64,000 nucleotides of DNA from Leeuwenhoekiella palythoae (GTDB taxonomy: Bacteria; Bacteroidota; Bacteroidia; Flavobacteriales; Flavobacteriaceae): positions 601,014 through 665,013 of the forward strand of contig NZ_FQXT01000001.1 in NCBI RefSeq assembly GCF_900130045.1. Direction: 5' to 3'. The translations under genes were made by a program, and so were the position numbers. The notes under the pieces were generated by a model. The model was not told the origin of the DNA, did no database searches, and was given only the letters and a program-made list of their open reading frames with translations. Positions 1-8,276 of the stretch are shown one piece after another. Numbering within the stretch: the first letter of the stretch is position 1; every line of letters begins with the position of its first letter.

Positions 1-120
1 AGTTTGTAGTCGGCAGTCGCAGTGGGCAGTGGGCAGCAAACAATAATCGGTAAACAGAGAACCGCATAAGCACTACACATCCCATTCTAATTTTGAACTT
101 TGAATTTTGAATCTTCTAAT
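1..120. repeat. CAGT-rich low-complexity intergenic tract
   Basis: Bases 10-37 carry repeated GGCAGT/GCAGT units, and about 90-118 carry TTTTGAA/TTTGAAT units. The same kind of tract recurs at 19705-19730, 19845-19865 and 22951-23007. No coding potential is visible. The function is unknown; this is probably a dispersed low-complexity repeat. Confidence 0.5.
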
Positions 121-1830
121 CTAGTCTACTTCCCGCTGATAGGCTTTTCGTTTTAAAAAGTGTAACCGCTCCGCAGCCAATGCTTCAGCCTGTTGCATAA
201 AACGTTTGCACAGGTGATAGGCCGCGTTAGCATCGGTATCGGTGACGGTATACGTGCTTCCATACCGCAGGTGTTGCTGGGCGTGGCTAAGCAGGTGCAG
301 ACGACGACGCGCTTTAAACGAGGTGGTTTCCAGCAGTGTGCTAGGAAAGGACGTAAAACTGCGACACAGGGCTAAAAGGTAGTTGAGGGAGGTGTAGGCC
401 GGACTGTACTCCCAAAACAAACGGATCAAGCCCAGGCAGGTCTGGATCAAGGCTTCCTCATACATATGCAGTTGCACCAGCGCGTCTTCGCGGGTATCCA
501 GAATACGGGTGCTCTCAATGAGATAATACGCCCGGTTGCTGCGGAGGTCCCAATATTTTTGGAGTTTCTCAACCTGTTGTGAATGGTACAAATACCCTTG
601 CTTCAAAAACCCGCGTAAGCGATCATCTTCCGCACACAAGGGTTTCCCCTCCCCCAATGCCTTTTGCAGAAAATTACTACCAAAATCCAGCGCTTTGTGC
701 GCCCGCTTCACGGTTTCTAGAATAAAACAGATACGGATGCGCCGTCCGGTTTGATTATAAACCCGATCGGTGAGTTGCGACGGACTGACACCTACCGACT
801 TATACGTGACAAGCAGCACCACCGCGGTGCTTTGATGCTCTTGGATTTCGGTGGCCGAAAAGCAATGGACCGCCTGCACCCGGCTGTCCTGCGCACTGTA
901 GAGTAAATAGGCGGAGTGTACGCGGTACGTTTCTCGTAAATAATTTAAAGCCTCCTGCAGCGCTTGCTCTAATGGCGATCGGGTAGCACCCACTGGGGAG
1001 GCTGCCTCTGGGGGAGTTGGTTTTGGACTACAGGCTTCCAACAGCTCCCGGGCTGCAGTATCTACCACCGTAAATACCCGCTCCATACACATCTGTATCT
1101 GGTAACAGGTATGCCGGTCTATAACTTCATCCTTAGGGACCCCATCTGCCGACCAAACATCCAGCAATTCCAAGAGCGTGGGATCGGCATCGGGTGCTTC
1201 GGGTGTGGGAAAGAGCTTGCGCAATTGGGGAAGAAAAGGACGTACAGCAACGAGCTGGGCTTCTAAAGAAGGGTACTCCATCACCCTACCGGTATACCAC
1301 TTGCCCGCTAGCGCAAGACAGGTTTTAAACACCTCCACCAAAGCCAATACCGAAGCCGCATAGTCCTTCCGCTCAAACCAGTATACCGCAGTATCAAAGC
1401 CTTTACAGATACATGCCGCGTCCTGCTCCAGCTGCTGTTGCGCCTTAAGGTGCAGTTGTTCCAACTGCCGCTCGGAACAATTTTCAAAGGTTTCGGTTGC
1501 AGTCCGAGGGTAAATACGATCCCCCAGGTGGTACCCCCACCATCCATACACGCTTCCCTCCTGCACCAACCGCTGCAGCTGCTTTCGGGTATACACTTGC
1601 ATCCGTACTAGCGGAAACTGCACGTGCAGCACCGGGATTTGTTGTTGTAAATCGGTCAAGGCCCCGGCCTCCTGAACCACAATCAGGAGGTTGTAGATCG
1701 CATCAGGTGTTTGACGGATTACACTGAGATACAGTGCTTGTACCGGAGCAACTTGCAACAAGGATTCCGTAAGCGGTTCGAGCGCCTCATGCAGCGCAAC
1801 TTTAGACGGGAGTTGGAGTTGTGGAGTCAT
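121..1830 (-). CDS. HEPN-like protein with two related halves
   Basis: This 569-residue protein has two similar halves. Residues about 30-120 and 300-400 each look like a compact alpha/beta segment (ALYLSVIRQ..., SAYLLYSAQ...). Each is followed by an all-helical segment (about 125-270 and 410-565) that resembles HEPN domains. The N-terminal units lack the GS...DxD motif of active nucleotidyltransferases, so any NTase fold would be degenerate. No clear R-x4-6-H ribonuclease motif can be read with confidence, so catalysis is unproven. The start is the ATG at 1830. The gene is visibly richer in G+C than its neighbours. It is divergent from an XRE regulator, with palindromes in the gap, which is a layout typical of regulated toxin-like or stress genes. 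The HEPN call rests on pattern resemblance only. Confidence 0.5.
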   Translation of the reverse strand: MTPQLQLPSKVALHEALEPLTESLLQVAPVQALYLSVIRQTPDAIYNLLIVVQEAGALTDLQQQIPVLHVQFPLVRMQVYTRKQLQRLVQEGSVYGWWGYHLGDRIYPRTATETFENCSERQLEQLHLKAQQQLEQDAACICKGFDTAVYWFERKDYAASVLALVEVFKTCLALAGKWYTGRVMEYPSLEAQLVAVRPFLPQLRKLFPTPEAPDADPTLLELLDVWSADGVPKDEVIDRHTCYQIQMCMERVFTVVDTAARELLEACSPKPTPPEAASPVGATRSPLEQALQEALNYLRETYRVHSAYLLYSAQDSRVQAVHCFSATEIQEHQSTAVVLLVTYKSVGVSPSQLTDRVYNQTGRRIRICFILETVKRAHKALDFGSNFLQKALGEGKPLCAEDDRLRGFLKQGYLYHSQQVEKLQKYWDLRSNRAYYLIESTRILDTREDALVQLHMYEEALIQTCLGLIRLFWEYSPAYTSLNYLLALCRSFTSFPSTLLETTSFKARRRLHLLSHAQQHLRYGSTYTVTDTDANAAYHLCKRFMQQAEALAAERLHFLKRKAYQREVD

Positions 1831-1850
1831 AATTCAGTTTTACATATTCT

Positions 1851-1941
1851 ACATTTGTCATATTTCTATACGACAAATGTAATAAAACTTTTCAACTGTC
1901 AACTAATTATATGACAAAAATGTCATACGATAAGATGACAT
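1851..1941. promoter_or_regulatory. Palindromic operator candidates between HEPN-like gene and XRE gene
   Basis: A perfect inverted repeat, ACATTTGTC-N12-GACAAATGT, spans 1851-1880. A second, ATGACA-AAAA-TGTCAT, spans 1911-1926. A further half-site, ATGACATTTGT, lies at about 1934-1944, just before the XRE start at 1949. The shared core is TGACA or its complement TGTCA. The sites lie in the short divergent intergenic gap, so the XRE protein is the natural candidate to bind them and control both genes. The symmetry is seen; the binding is inferred. Confidence 0.6.
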
Positions 1942-1948
1942 TTGTTAT

Positions 1949-2164
1949 ATGACTAAAGACGCATTAAAGAAAAAAGTAGGTAACCGCATCGTTAAATTAC
2001 GGGAGCAAAAGGGTTGGACACAATCTGATTTGGCTCGTGAATGTGGTAAGGATCGACAAGCTATTGAGAAGCTTGAAAATGGAAAAGTAAATCCTACCGC
2101 GTATTCTTTATTTGAAATAAGCAAAGCCCTTAAAATAGAGCTTTACCAACTTTTGAAGTTTTAA
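1949..2164 (+). CDS. Small XRE-family HTH transcriptional regulator
   Basis: This 71-residue protein is a single Cro/C1-type helix-turn-helix domain (about residues 8-68). The classic pattern is visible: LREQKGWTQSDLARECGKD, then the recognition helix and IEKLENGK, ending in EISKALKIELYQLL. There is no effector domain, so it is probably a simple dimeric DNA-binding repressor. The ATG at 1949 lies directly after a cluster of TGACA/TGTCA palindromes, which would suit autoregulation. It is transcribed away from the HEPN-like gene. The class assignment is confident; the target and role are inferred from position. Confidence 0.85.
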   Translation: MTKDALKKKVGNRIVKLREQKGWTQSDLARECGKDRQAIEKLENGKVNPTAYSLFEISKALKIELYQLLKF

Positions 2165-2310
2165 TTGAATGTCCTTTTCTTCGAATAGGAAGCTTTACAT
2201 TCCATCAATACCCCTCATCCCCAACCCTTCTCCTACAGGAGATGGGAGCTCCTATGCGAGTGAGCTCTCTCCTAACGTCGAGATTACTGATTGTTTTTAA
2301 ATAGAATTAC

Positions 2311-2505
2311 TACTCCTACCCGAAGGGTTAAACGAAACTAAAACTCCCTCGGTTCAGAATAGACGCGGGCAGCTCCGAAGGACAGGAGCGGTAGCGACGC
2401 GGAGCTGATAAGGCGGTTTTTGCCTGATAAGGCAAAAAATTCCTAAGCGTGGGGGTCTTTTCTTTTGATTCGTTTTCTTTGGACAAGCAAAGAAAATGAA
2501 TAAAA
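2311..2505 (+). repeat. Dispersed palindromic repeat, element A, left copy 1
   Basis: The element begins near CCCGAAGGGTT and contains CTCCCTCGGTTCAGAATAGA. An inverted repeat CAGCTCCG...CGGAGCTG follows, then a variable loop (GCCTGATAAGGC). It ends with a hairpin, TTTTCTTTG-GACAAG-CAAAGAAAA. It is nearly identical to 19920-20112, with only a handful of differences over about 180 bases, and is closely related to 3183-3365 and 20445-20600. All copies have the same orientation. No transposase is present, so this looks like a non-autonomous REP- or MITE-like element. Confidence 0.85.
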
Positions 2506-2514
2506 TATTCTATA

Positions 2515-2673
2515 GGAACTAAAATAAGTAAAACGCGTTTAAGCGAACTTTCAAATCAAGAAAAGACCCATCTTCGAGCTGAAGAACTCTACCTCATCGC
2601 CTTGGCCATTGACGTGGATCCCGGGGAGATGTTTATGGAGTTGCATCAAGACCTGAAGTTACCGGAGGAGTAG
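2515..2673 (+). pseudogene. Remnant of an XRE-type regulator (C-terminal part)
   Basis: An open frame ending at the TAG at 2671-2673 encodes KISKTRLSELSNQEKTHLRA, continuing through EELYLIALAIDVDPGEM to LKLPEE. The phrasing (a helix with RLSEL, then a helix with YLIALAIDVDPGEM) resembles the C-terminal half of small XRE-type helix-turn-helix proteins. There is no start codon, and the frame is cut by a TGA at 2497-2499 inside the end of repeat element A. It therefore looks as if the repeat insertion or a recombination removed the 5' half. Family assignment is moderate. Confidence 0.4.
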
Positions 2674-2738
2674 GTTGTATTTCTTATATTCTATCACAAA
2701 AGCTCGATGCTAAGTAGCACCAGTACCACTACTATTCA

Positions 2739-2998
2739 TGTTTCCTTTCTTTTGTCTTGATACAAAAGAAACAATCCCGAAGCTTCGGGTCAAGGCTCAC
2801 AAGACGGTATCTAAATTTATCGTTCACTGCACTGCATGCGCTTAACTCGACCGCTATCGCGGCCTCAAACAGAACCGCTTGCTACGTTACGTTCACTTCA
2901 AATTTCACAATACCTTCTTGTAGGCCGTTTTTAAATTATAGCTAAGAGTTACATTCTTTAGTCTTCCCTCGGTTCAGAATAGATGCAGGAAACTCGGA
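2739..2998 (+). repeat. Dispersed repeat, element B plus partial element A, left copy
   Basis: The copy starts TTTCTTTTGTCTTGATACAA, passes through CTGCACTGCATGCGCTTAACTC and GCCTCAAACAGAACCGC, and runs into TTCCCTCGGTTCAGAATAGA of a truncated element A. The same sequence order occurs at 20228-20470. A 62-codon open frame within it is a by-product of the repeat and not a gene. Confidence 0.75.
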
Positions 2999-3182
2999 TT
3001 AAGTTGGCAGTTACTGTTTTCAGTTTGCAAGAGTTACTACTAGTTTAAGACTATAAGTTATTTATACGCGAAGGGTTTCCAATTCTTTTTCTTCAGTATA
3101 GCAAGAAGGCTCCGTTAAAAATTTTTAAAGCCTTGGGATTTTTAGAATAAAGCCTATAGAGAAAAGATCAAAGAAGAACTAT

Positions 3183-3365
3183 TCATACCCGAAGGGTTAC
3201 ACGTCATCAAAACTCCCTCGGTTCAGAATAGACGCGGGCAGCTCCGAAGGACAGGAGCGGTAGCGACGCGGAGCTGACAAGGCGGTTTTCGCGGTAGCGA
3301 AAAATTCCTAAGCGAGGGGCTCTTTTCTTTTGTTACTTTTCTTTGGAGAGGCAAAGAAAAGTAAG
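3183..3365 (+). repeat. Dispersed palindromic repeat, element A, left copy 2
   Basis: The core is the same as in the 2311-2505 copy, but with a different central loop (CGCGGTAGCG) and the terminal hairpin ACTTTTCTTTG-GAGAGG-CAAAGAAAAGT, an 11-bp perfect stem. This subtype matches 20445-20600 better than 2311-2505, so at least two subtypes coexist on each side of the island. Confidence 0.8.
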
Positions 3366-3496
3366 ATGCATTAATAGTAAGTTACATTGCTCAAAATGAA
3401 GGCATAAGACTCCCTAGCTCTCGTAAACAAAAATTATGCGAGTAAAGTAAGATTACCGGATAGAAATAATCCTCTAAAAATCCTCACGCATTAACC

Positions 3497-4156
3497 CTAA
3501 ACCACCGTATACAAAGTCGTAACGAGCCTACCTTTAACTCCCGGAGCCGGTAGGGATACCAGCTCTTTTGCAGCTTTTACTTTAAAATTAAAAGGAGGTG
3601 CCTGTAGCGCTACACCACTCTTTTTTTTAAGGCGGATGCCTTGCCCGGAAATGATATCGATGTTGGGGGTAAACTCCTGATCGGGCAGGTGCTCGGTAAG
3701 GATCACATAGCGATACGCGTACAGCTTGTTGACAATCGCTTGTATCTCGGCATTGGAAAGGTGTTGCAATACCTGTCGCAGCAAGGCACAATCACCCTCA
3801 GGTAAGGTGTCTTTGGCTATATCTAAGGTGTGAAACATGAGCTGTTTGCTTGTAAACGTCTTTTGGTTGTGCGCGATCAACTCCGGTACAATATCTACGG
3901 CTTTATAGGCTTGGGTGTAGGGCACCAACTCTTTACCGACATTAAAATCACCACAGCCCAGATCACACACCACCGGTGGGGCTTCTAAGTTTTTAAAAAA
4001 GCCAATAACCGCTTTTAGGTAAGCCTGTACCGTCTCGGTATCGTGCGAACCCTCCCCGGAAAAAAAGTCGGTATTCCCGCTACCCCATAGCTTCTTGGCA
4101 TATACCTGCTGCATCGCGTCTTTGGTAGGCCAGGGCGTTTTAGAGCGTTTGGTCAT
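3497..4156 (-). CDS. Class I SAM-dependent methyltransferase
   Basis: This 219-residue protein has a Rossmann-type methyltransferase motif I, VVCDLGCGDFNVG (about 62-74). An acidic strand end at VDIVPELI follows, with a motif-IV-like region CALLRQVLQHLSNAEIQ. The substrate cannot be told from the sequence. There is no DPPY or DNA-binding extension, so a small-molecule or protein substrate is more likely than DNA. The gene stands between the repeat block and the terminus of the defence operon, on the same strand as the operon but separated from it by 173 bases with a hairpin. It therefore need not belong to the defence system. Confidence 0.8.
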   Translation of the reverse strand: MTKRSKTPWPTKDAMQQVYAKKLWGSGNTDFFSGEGSHDTETVQAYLKAVIGFFKNLEAPPVVCDLGCGDFNVGKELVPYTQAYKAVDIVPELIAHNQKTFTSKQLMFHTLDIAKDTLPEGDCALLRQVLQHLSNAEIQAIVNKLYAYRYVILTEHLPDQEFTPNIDIISGQGIRLKKKSGVALQAPPFNFKVKAAKELVSLPAPGVKGRLVTTLYTVV

Positions 4157-4205
4157 TAGTAATCAATTGTTTTTAAAAAGTATTCTTGAACGGGTTGAAA
4201 CCTTT

Positions 4206-4240
4206 AAACCCCTGCGCTGCGTGTTGAGGAGCGGGGTTTT
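4206..4240 (-). terminator. Possible terminator of the defence operon
   Basis: An inverted repeat AAACCCC...GGGGTTT flanks a loop of about 20 bases, about 90 bases downstream of the last defence gene on the minus strand. The T-run on that side is weak, so this may be only a hairpin. Confidence 0.35.
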
Positions 4241-4329
4241 AATAAAATAAACTAGATCATTAAGTTTCACTACTGAGGAGAATTAATTTAACTAGCAAAT
4301 AGAGATTTGAAAAAGTACAAAACAGGCTA

Positions 4330-4989
4330 TTAAAACGTTCTAGATTCAACTTGTTTTAGTAGCTCCAACTTACTCTGTAATTCAATATTCAACTCTACTT
4401 TTTTATTAAATTGTTTTGCTTGCCTCAAGCTTTTTTTTAGACGATCAATCTCATTTTCAAGTCTGTTTATTTCTTTTTCATTCTTAAGTATTAAGCTAAA
4501 AGGCTTTTGATCGAATAGCGGCTTTCCTGTCAATTGGACACACATATTCTTAAATACAGCATCAATACTTTTATTAAGATTAAAAACATAAGTATTTGTG
4601 TCGATATTGAACCAGTGGCAATTAAATCTCCAATCTATCACTGAAATATCATCGCTGTTAGGATGAGAATGTTTTAAGGCAGACGACAAATAAGCTTGCT
4701 GTTTGAATTCAATCCAAAACACAATATGATACGGAATAGCCTTATCGATGATGTCAAGTATCTTAGATATATCAGCTTTTTGCTTTAATTCAACCTTAAA
4801 TACTTGTATTTCTAGTATTTCTTTAGCTTCTAGATTTATTGTCTCTCTAGAAAGTTTGTGCGTCCAAGTAATACGAAGAACTAAATCAGTAAGCAATCTT
4901 TTTTGTTTAGTGCTCGTATACTCATCAAAAGCATTTTTCGGTATAACACGAGCTACTTTTGATTGATTAGGTAAATTAAAAAAATCCAT
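4330..4989 (-). CDS. DUF4391 family protein, last gene of defence operon
   Basis: This 219-residue protein matches the DUF4391 pattern: an early RLLTDLVLRITWTHKLSRET segment (about 31-50), VFKVELKQKAD (about 63-73) and FWIEFKQQAYLS (about 91-102). It ends in a basic coiled coil (about 170-215, NEKEINRLENEIDRLKKSL). DUF4391 proteins are known mostly as neighbours of helicase and type III restriction genes; their biochemical role is unclear to me. Its ATG shares a base with the stop of the upstream helicase gene (TAATG), which implies translational coupling and a joint function. The family call is good; the function is unknown. Confidence 0.8.
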   Translation of the reverse strand: MDFFNLPNQSKVARVIPKNAFDEYTSTKQKRLLTDLVLRITWTHKLSRETINLEAKEILEIQVFKVELKQKADISKILDIIDKAIPYHIVFWIEFKQQAYLSSALKHSHPNSDDISVIDWRFNCHWFNIDTNTYVFNLNKSIDAVFKNMCVQLTGKPLFDQKPFSLILKNEKEINRLENEIDRLKKSLRQAKQFNKKVELNIELQSKLELLKQVESRTF

Positions 4990-7900
4990 TAGCGTACAAT
5001 CAAAAATGATACTAGCTTAAAATCTTCTATTCCCTTAATTTTTTCTTGTAGAGCGGTCGTACCTCCAGATTTGAAAAGACTTAGTACTTCCTTTTCTTCT
5101 TCCTTTTGTAAAACTGTGCGAATACTTTGCTTTAAAAGTTTAGAATAATCATCCATTTTATGATAGTCATCTGTAAGATCAGCTAACTCTTTACACACAT
5201 CTTCAAGGGGCGCCTTTTTACCTTTAGCTAACATTCTCATTGCATCAAGAATCTTCTTGGATTCTACATGATTAAGTATTAACTCCCCATTCATTTTTAT
5301 GTAAACCAAATAATAGGGATGAAGCCTATTTAACTTATTTATATTTACGCTTGTATTCACATTCTTCAAGACAAATATTACACCGTCTTGCAAAATGGAT
5401 CCTGACTTTACAACAGCATGAAGACCTTCAGGTATGTTTTTCAACTCCCCATATTCCTTTATCATATTTGTCAAATCTACTCGAAAGTCATTGAGACCTA
5501 AATCTGTAATACTTACGCCTTCTCTTAAGTCTTCTAAATCAATAACTTCATCTTGAAGCTTCTGAAGCTGTATTTTCCTATATTCTAAATCCTTTTCCTC
5601 TGTATTAAGTATATTGTCATCACCAGTACTCGCCATATTACTAATTAGCATTTTGTTCTCAACACGTTGCTTAAGGTTGATATAATTATCTAGAGTAACA
5701 TCGGGCCAAAAATTAACCATAGTTATACTCTCATTTTTAGATCCAATTCTATCTACCCTACCAAAGCGTTGAATTATACGTACCGGATTCCAGTGAATAT
5801 CATAATTAATCAGATAATCGCAGTCCTGTAAATTTTGCCCTTCAGAAATACAATCGGTAGCAATAAGCAAATCAATAGACTCCTTAATATTTGGGTATAA
5901 TTGTTCTTTATCTTTACTAAGTGGAGAAAAACATGTAAGTATCGCATTAAGATCTGCTGGTATTTGCTTAGAACTGGAGATACGCCTTGAACCAGTAATC
6001 AATGCTACATTTAAATTGTATTTACGCTTTAAATACTCATGAATATTTTCATATAAATAGTTTGCCGTATCGGCAAATGCGGTAAAAATAATAGCCTTTT
6101 TATTATTTGGATTGAATGGTTTTTCAATTTTATGATTGACAAGGGTAATAAGGTGTTGCAATTTAGTATCCTTTTTACCTCTAATATCAACTATTCTATC
6201 CCATAGTTTGCTAAGAATTAAAAGGTCTTCGGTAAGATCTTCACGCCATTTTGTTGTATCCATATCTGCGATATGAACTTTTATTTTTTTGCCTATAACT
6301 TGATCTTCATCTGCCCAATTGGATTCAAAATCATAATTCTCATCATTTAAAATTTTATGAATTCCCTCATAGTCATCGTCTACTCCTTTATCTATAGTTT
6401 TGATAGCTTGTTCAATTTGACCAATAATACCTTCTAAAGTAATTCTAAATGAATCTACGGAACTCTCTAGGCGCTTAAGTAAATTGATGCGCATTAAGAT
6501 ACGAAGACTCAATTCGCGATCTACCTGAGATAGTTTTCCAGATCCCGATCGCACTTCTTTATCATACAAATCCGAATAGGCTTGAACCTTACTTGGTAGT
6601 ATATAATTAAGAGGTGTATAGACTGACAAATTGAGAAGTGTTAGCTTTTCTGCTAGGTCAACATAGGTTATGCTATTCGAACTTGTGAGAGGACTTTGAA
6701 TTGATACCGGTTTATTCCGCTCGGGGAACTTTCCTATTGCAGATGTATCATAATATGTTGTTATATGCTTTCTTGACCGTGCAATGGTCAAAGAATCTAA
6801 GATTTCAAAAAAATCAAAGTCAAGCATATCCAGTAATTTCTCTGTAGTACGCTCCTCCGTTTCATATTTACTCCAAATATTAAAAGCTTGTTGTGCTTTT
6901 CTAAATATTTGATCTATACCACTTTGTGTATCTAACTTTTGATCTATGTTTTCTGAATCTCCTTCATAAGCTAAGGCCAACTGGTTTCGTAAATCATTAA
7001 ATCTATTATTTACCGGAGTAGCCGATAGCATCATAACCTTAGTTTCAATACCTTCTTGAATAACTTTACGCAATAGTTTTTGATAGCGATTCTCCTTACC
7101 TACGACAGTATTATTATTCCTAAAATTATGCGATTCGTCTATAACAATCAGACCATAATTACCCCAGTTAACATTAGCAAGTTCTCGACCATTACTCATT
7201 CCACGCTCCCTGCTTAAGTCTGTATGAAACAATACATCGTATCTAAATCTATCAGCAGCTAAAATGTTGTTTTTATCATTATGACGATAGGTATTCCAGT
7301 TTGCCTCTAACTTTTTGGGACATAACACTAAAACATCTTTATTACGCATCTCGTAATACTTGATGACACCTAATGCTGAAAATGTTTTTCCTAAACCAAC
7401 CGAATCTGCCAAAATACAACCTTTGTATTTTTCTAACTTATTAATAGCACCTATTACAGCATCCTGTTGAAAATTGTAGAGTTTACTCCATACTAAAGTA
7501 TCTTTAAAACCTATTTGCTCATTAGGTAGATTATCTAAGGATAGGTCGTCTAGAAAGTCATTGAAGATATTATAAAGTGTTATAAAGTATATAAATTCTG
7601 GACTATTCTCTTTATATGCGCTTTCAAAATATTGCTGTACTTTCTCCGTTACATCTTTTAAGTCTTCCTCATTTTCCCAAATCTGGTCAAACCAATCTAA
7701 ATAAGCTTTACTATCGGGGTATTCTGATTTTTGAATAAGTGTTGGGAATCCTTTCTTGTGTGTGATTCCAAGGTCGGATGTTGTAAAGCCACTTACATTA
7801 GTATAGGCCTGAGCATTCTTTTCATCCTGCTTTAGATGAATCAACCCATTTAAGGGTTGATTGTTATGCTTATTTGATTTGAATGTAACTTTTTCTTTAA

Positions 7901-8222
7901 CCCATTTTGAGCATTCTTTAGCAATGGCTCTTTGATTAAGCTGATTCATCAGCCTTATTTCAAACTCACCTCCACATAGTTCTGATTCTCTAACAATATG
8001 GGGTATGTAAAACTTTCTGCTTTCTTTCTGAAACTTCTCTTCTATAAAGGTTGGGGAACTAAAAATAAAACGTAACTCATCAACTCTATTTAATTCTTTT
8101 CTCAGTGCCTCAAAAGCATATATAGAAAAGGTTGATGCTGCAATACTGAGCTTACTGCCTTTTTTAATTGAGTCTTTTAAATCATCACCTAAGCGGGTAT
8201 TTACATTGTCAATTAACTTCAT
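4989..8222 (-). CDS. PLD-like/SNF2-family helicase of defence operon
   Basis: This 1077-residue protein is a superfamily 2 SNF2-like translocase. Motif I is LADSVGLGKT (271-280), motif II is DESH (362-365), motif III is SATP (400-403), and motif VI is QRFGRVDRIGS (818-828). Residues about 1-150 resemble the N-terminal phospholipase-D-like domain of this class, with IHLKQ (128-132, H-x-K) and a later SGFTTSDLG that stands where GSSNLT usually occurs. The second HKD half is not obvious, so nuclease activity is uncertain. The middle part (430-700) is a long helical insertion. The gene lies 54 bases after mcrC and overlaps the DUF4391 start by one base. A role in DNA translocation or cleavage during phage restriction is inferred. 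Confidence 0.85.
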   Translation of the reverse strand: MKLIDNVNTRLGDDLKDSIKKGSKLSIAASTFSIYAFEALRKELNRVDELRFIFSSPTFIEEKFQKESRKFYIPHIVRESELCGGEFEIRLMNQLNQRAIAKECSKWVKEKVTFKSNKHNNQPLNGLIHLKQDEKNAQAYTNVSGFTTSDLGITHKKGFPTLIQKSEYPDSKAYLDWFDQIWENEEDLKDVTEKVQQYFESAYKENSPEFIYFITLYNIFNDFLDDLSLDNLPNEQIGFKDTLVWSKLYNFQQDAVIGAINKLEKYKGCILADSVGLGKTFSALGVIKYYEMRNKDVLVLCPKKLEANWNTYRHNDKNNILAADRFRYDVLFHTDLSRERGMSNGRELANVNWGNYGLIVIDESHNFRNNNTVVGKENRYQKLLRKVIQEGIETKVMMLSATPVNNRFNDLRNQLALAYEGDSENIDQKLDTQSGIDQIFRKAQQAFNIWSKYETEERTTEKLLDMLDFDFFEILDSLTIARSRKHITTYYDTSAIGKFPERNKPVSIQSPLTSSNSITYVDLAEKLTLLNLSVYTPLNYILPSKVQAYSDLYDKEVRSGSGKLSQVDRELSLRILMRINLLKRLESSVDSFRITLEGIIGQIEQAIKTIDKGVDDDYEGIHKILNDENYDFESNWADEDQVIGKKIKVHIADMDTTKWREDLTEDLLILSKLWDRIVDIRGKKDTKLQHLITLVNHKIEKPFNPNNKKAIIFTAFADTANYLYENIHEYLKRKYNLNVALITGSRRISSSKQIPADLNAILTCFSPLSKDKEQLYPNIKESIDLLIATDCISEGQNLQDCDYLINYDIHWNPVRIIQRFGRVDRIGSKNESITMVNFWPDVTLDNYINLKQRVENKMLISNMASTGDDNILNTEEKDLEYRKIQLQKLQDEVIDLEDLREGVSITDLGLNDFRVDLTNMIKEYGELKNIPEGLHAVVKSGSILQDGVIFVLKNVNTSVNINKLNRLHPYYLVYIKMNGELILNHVESKKILDAMRMLAKGKKAPLEDVCKELADLTDDYHKMDDYSKLLKQSIRTVLQKEEEKEVLSLFKSGGTTALQEKIKGIEDFKLVSFLIVR

Positions 8223-8276
8223 TTAATTATTCCAGTTTTTCAAAATCGATCGTGCCTCTACCGATTATTTAATTAT

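Larger units (their letters stand above)
2165..3496. other. Gene-poor repeat block left of the defence island
   Basis: Apart from the repeat copies and the XRE remnant listed separately, the block contains an inverted tract near 2235-2262 (TTCTCCT-ACAGGAGA) followed by CTCTCCTAACGTCGAGAT, which recurs near 23291-23313. Near 3412-3450 a segment (AGCTCTCGTAAAC...GCGAGTAAAG) recurs at 20157-20193. No intact gene was found. Confidence 0.6.

Noticed and set aside
2757-2945. 62-codon open frame in repeat element B
   Set aside because: It lies wholly inside a dispersed repeat whose other copy (20228-20448) does not keep the frame.
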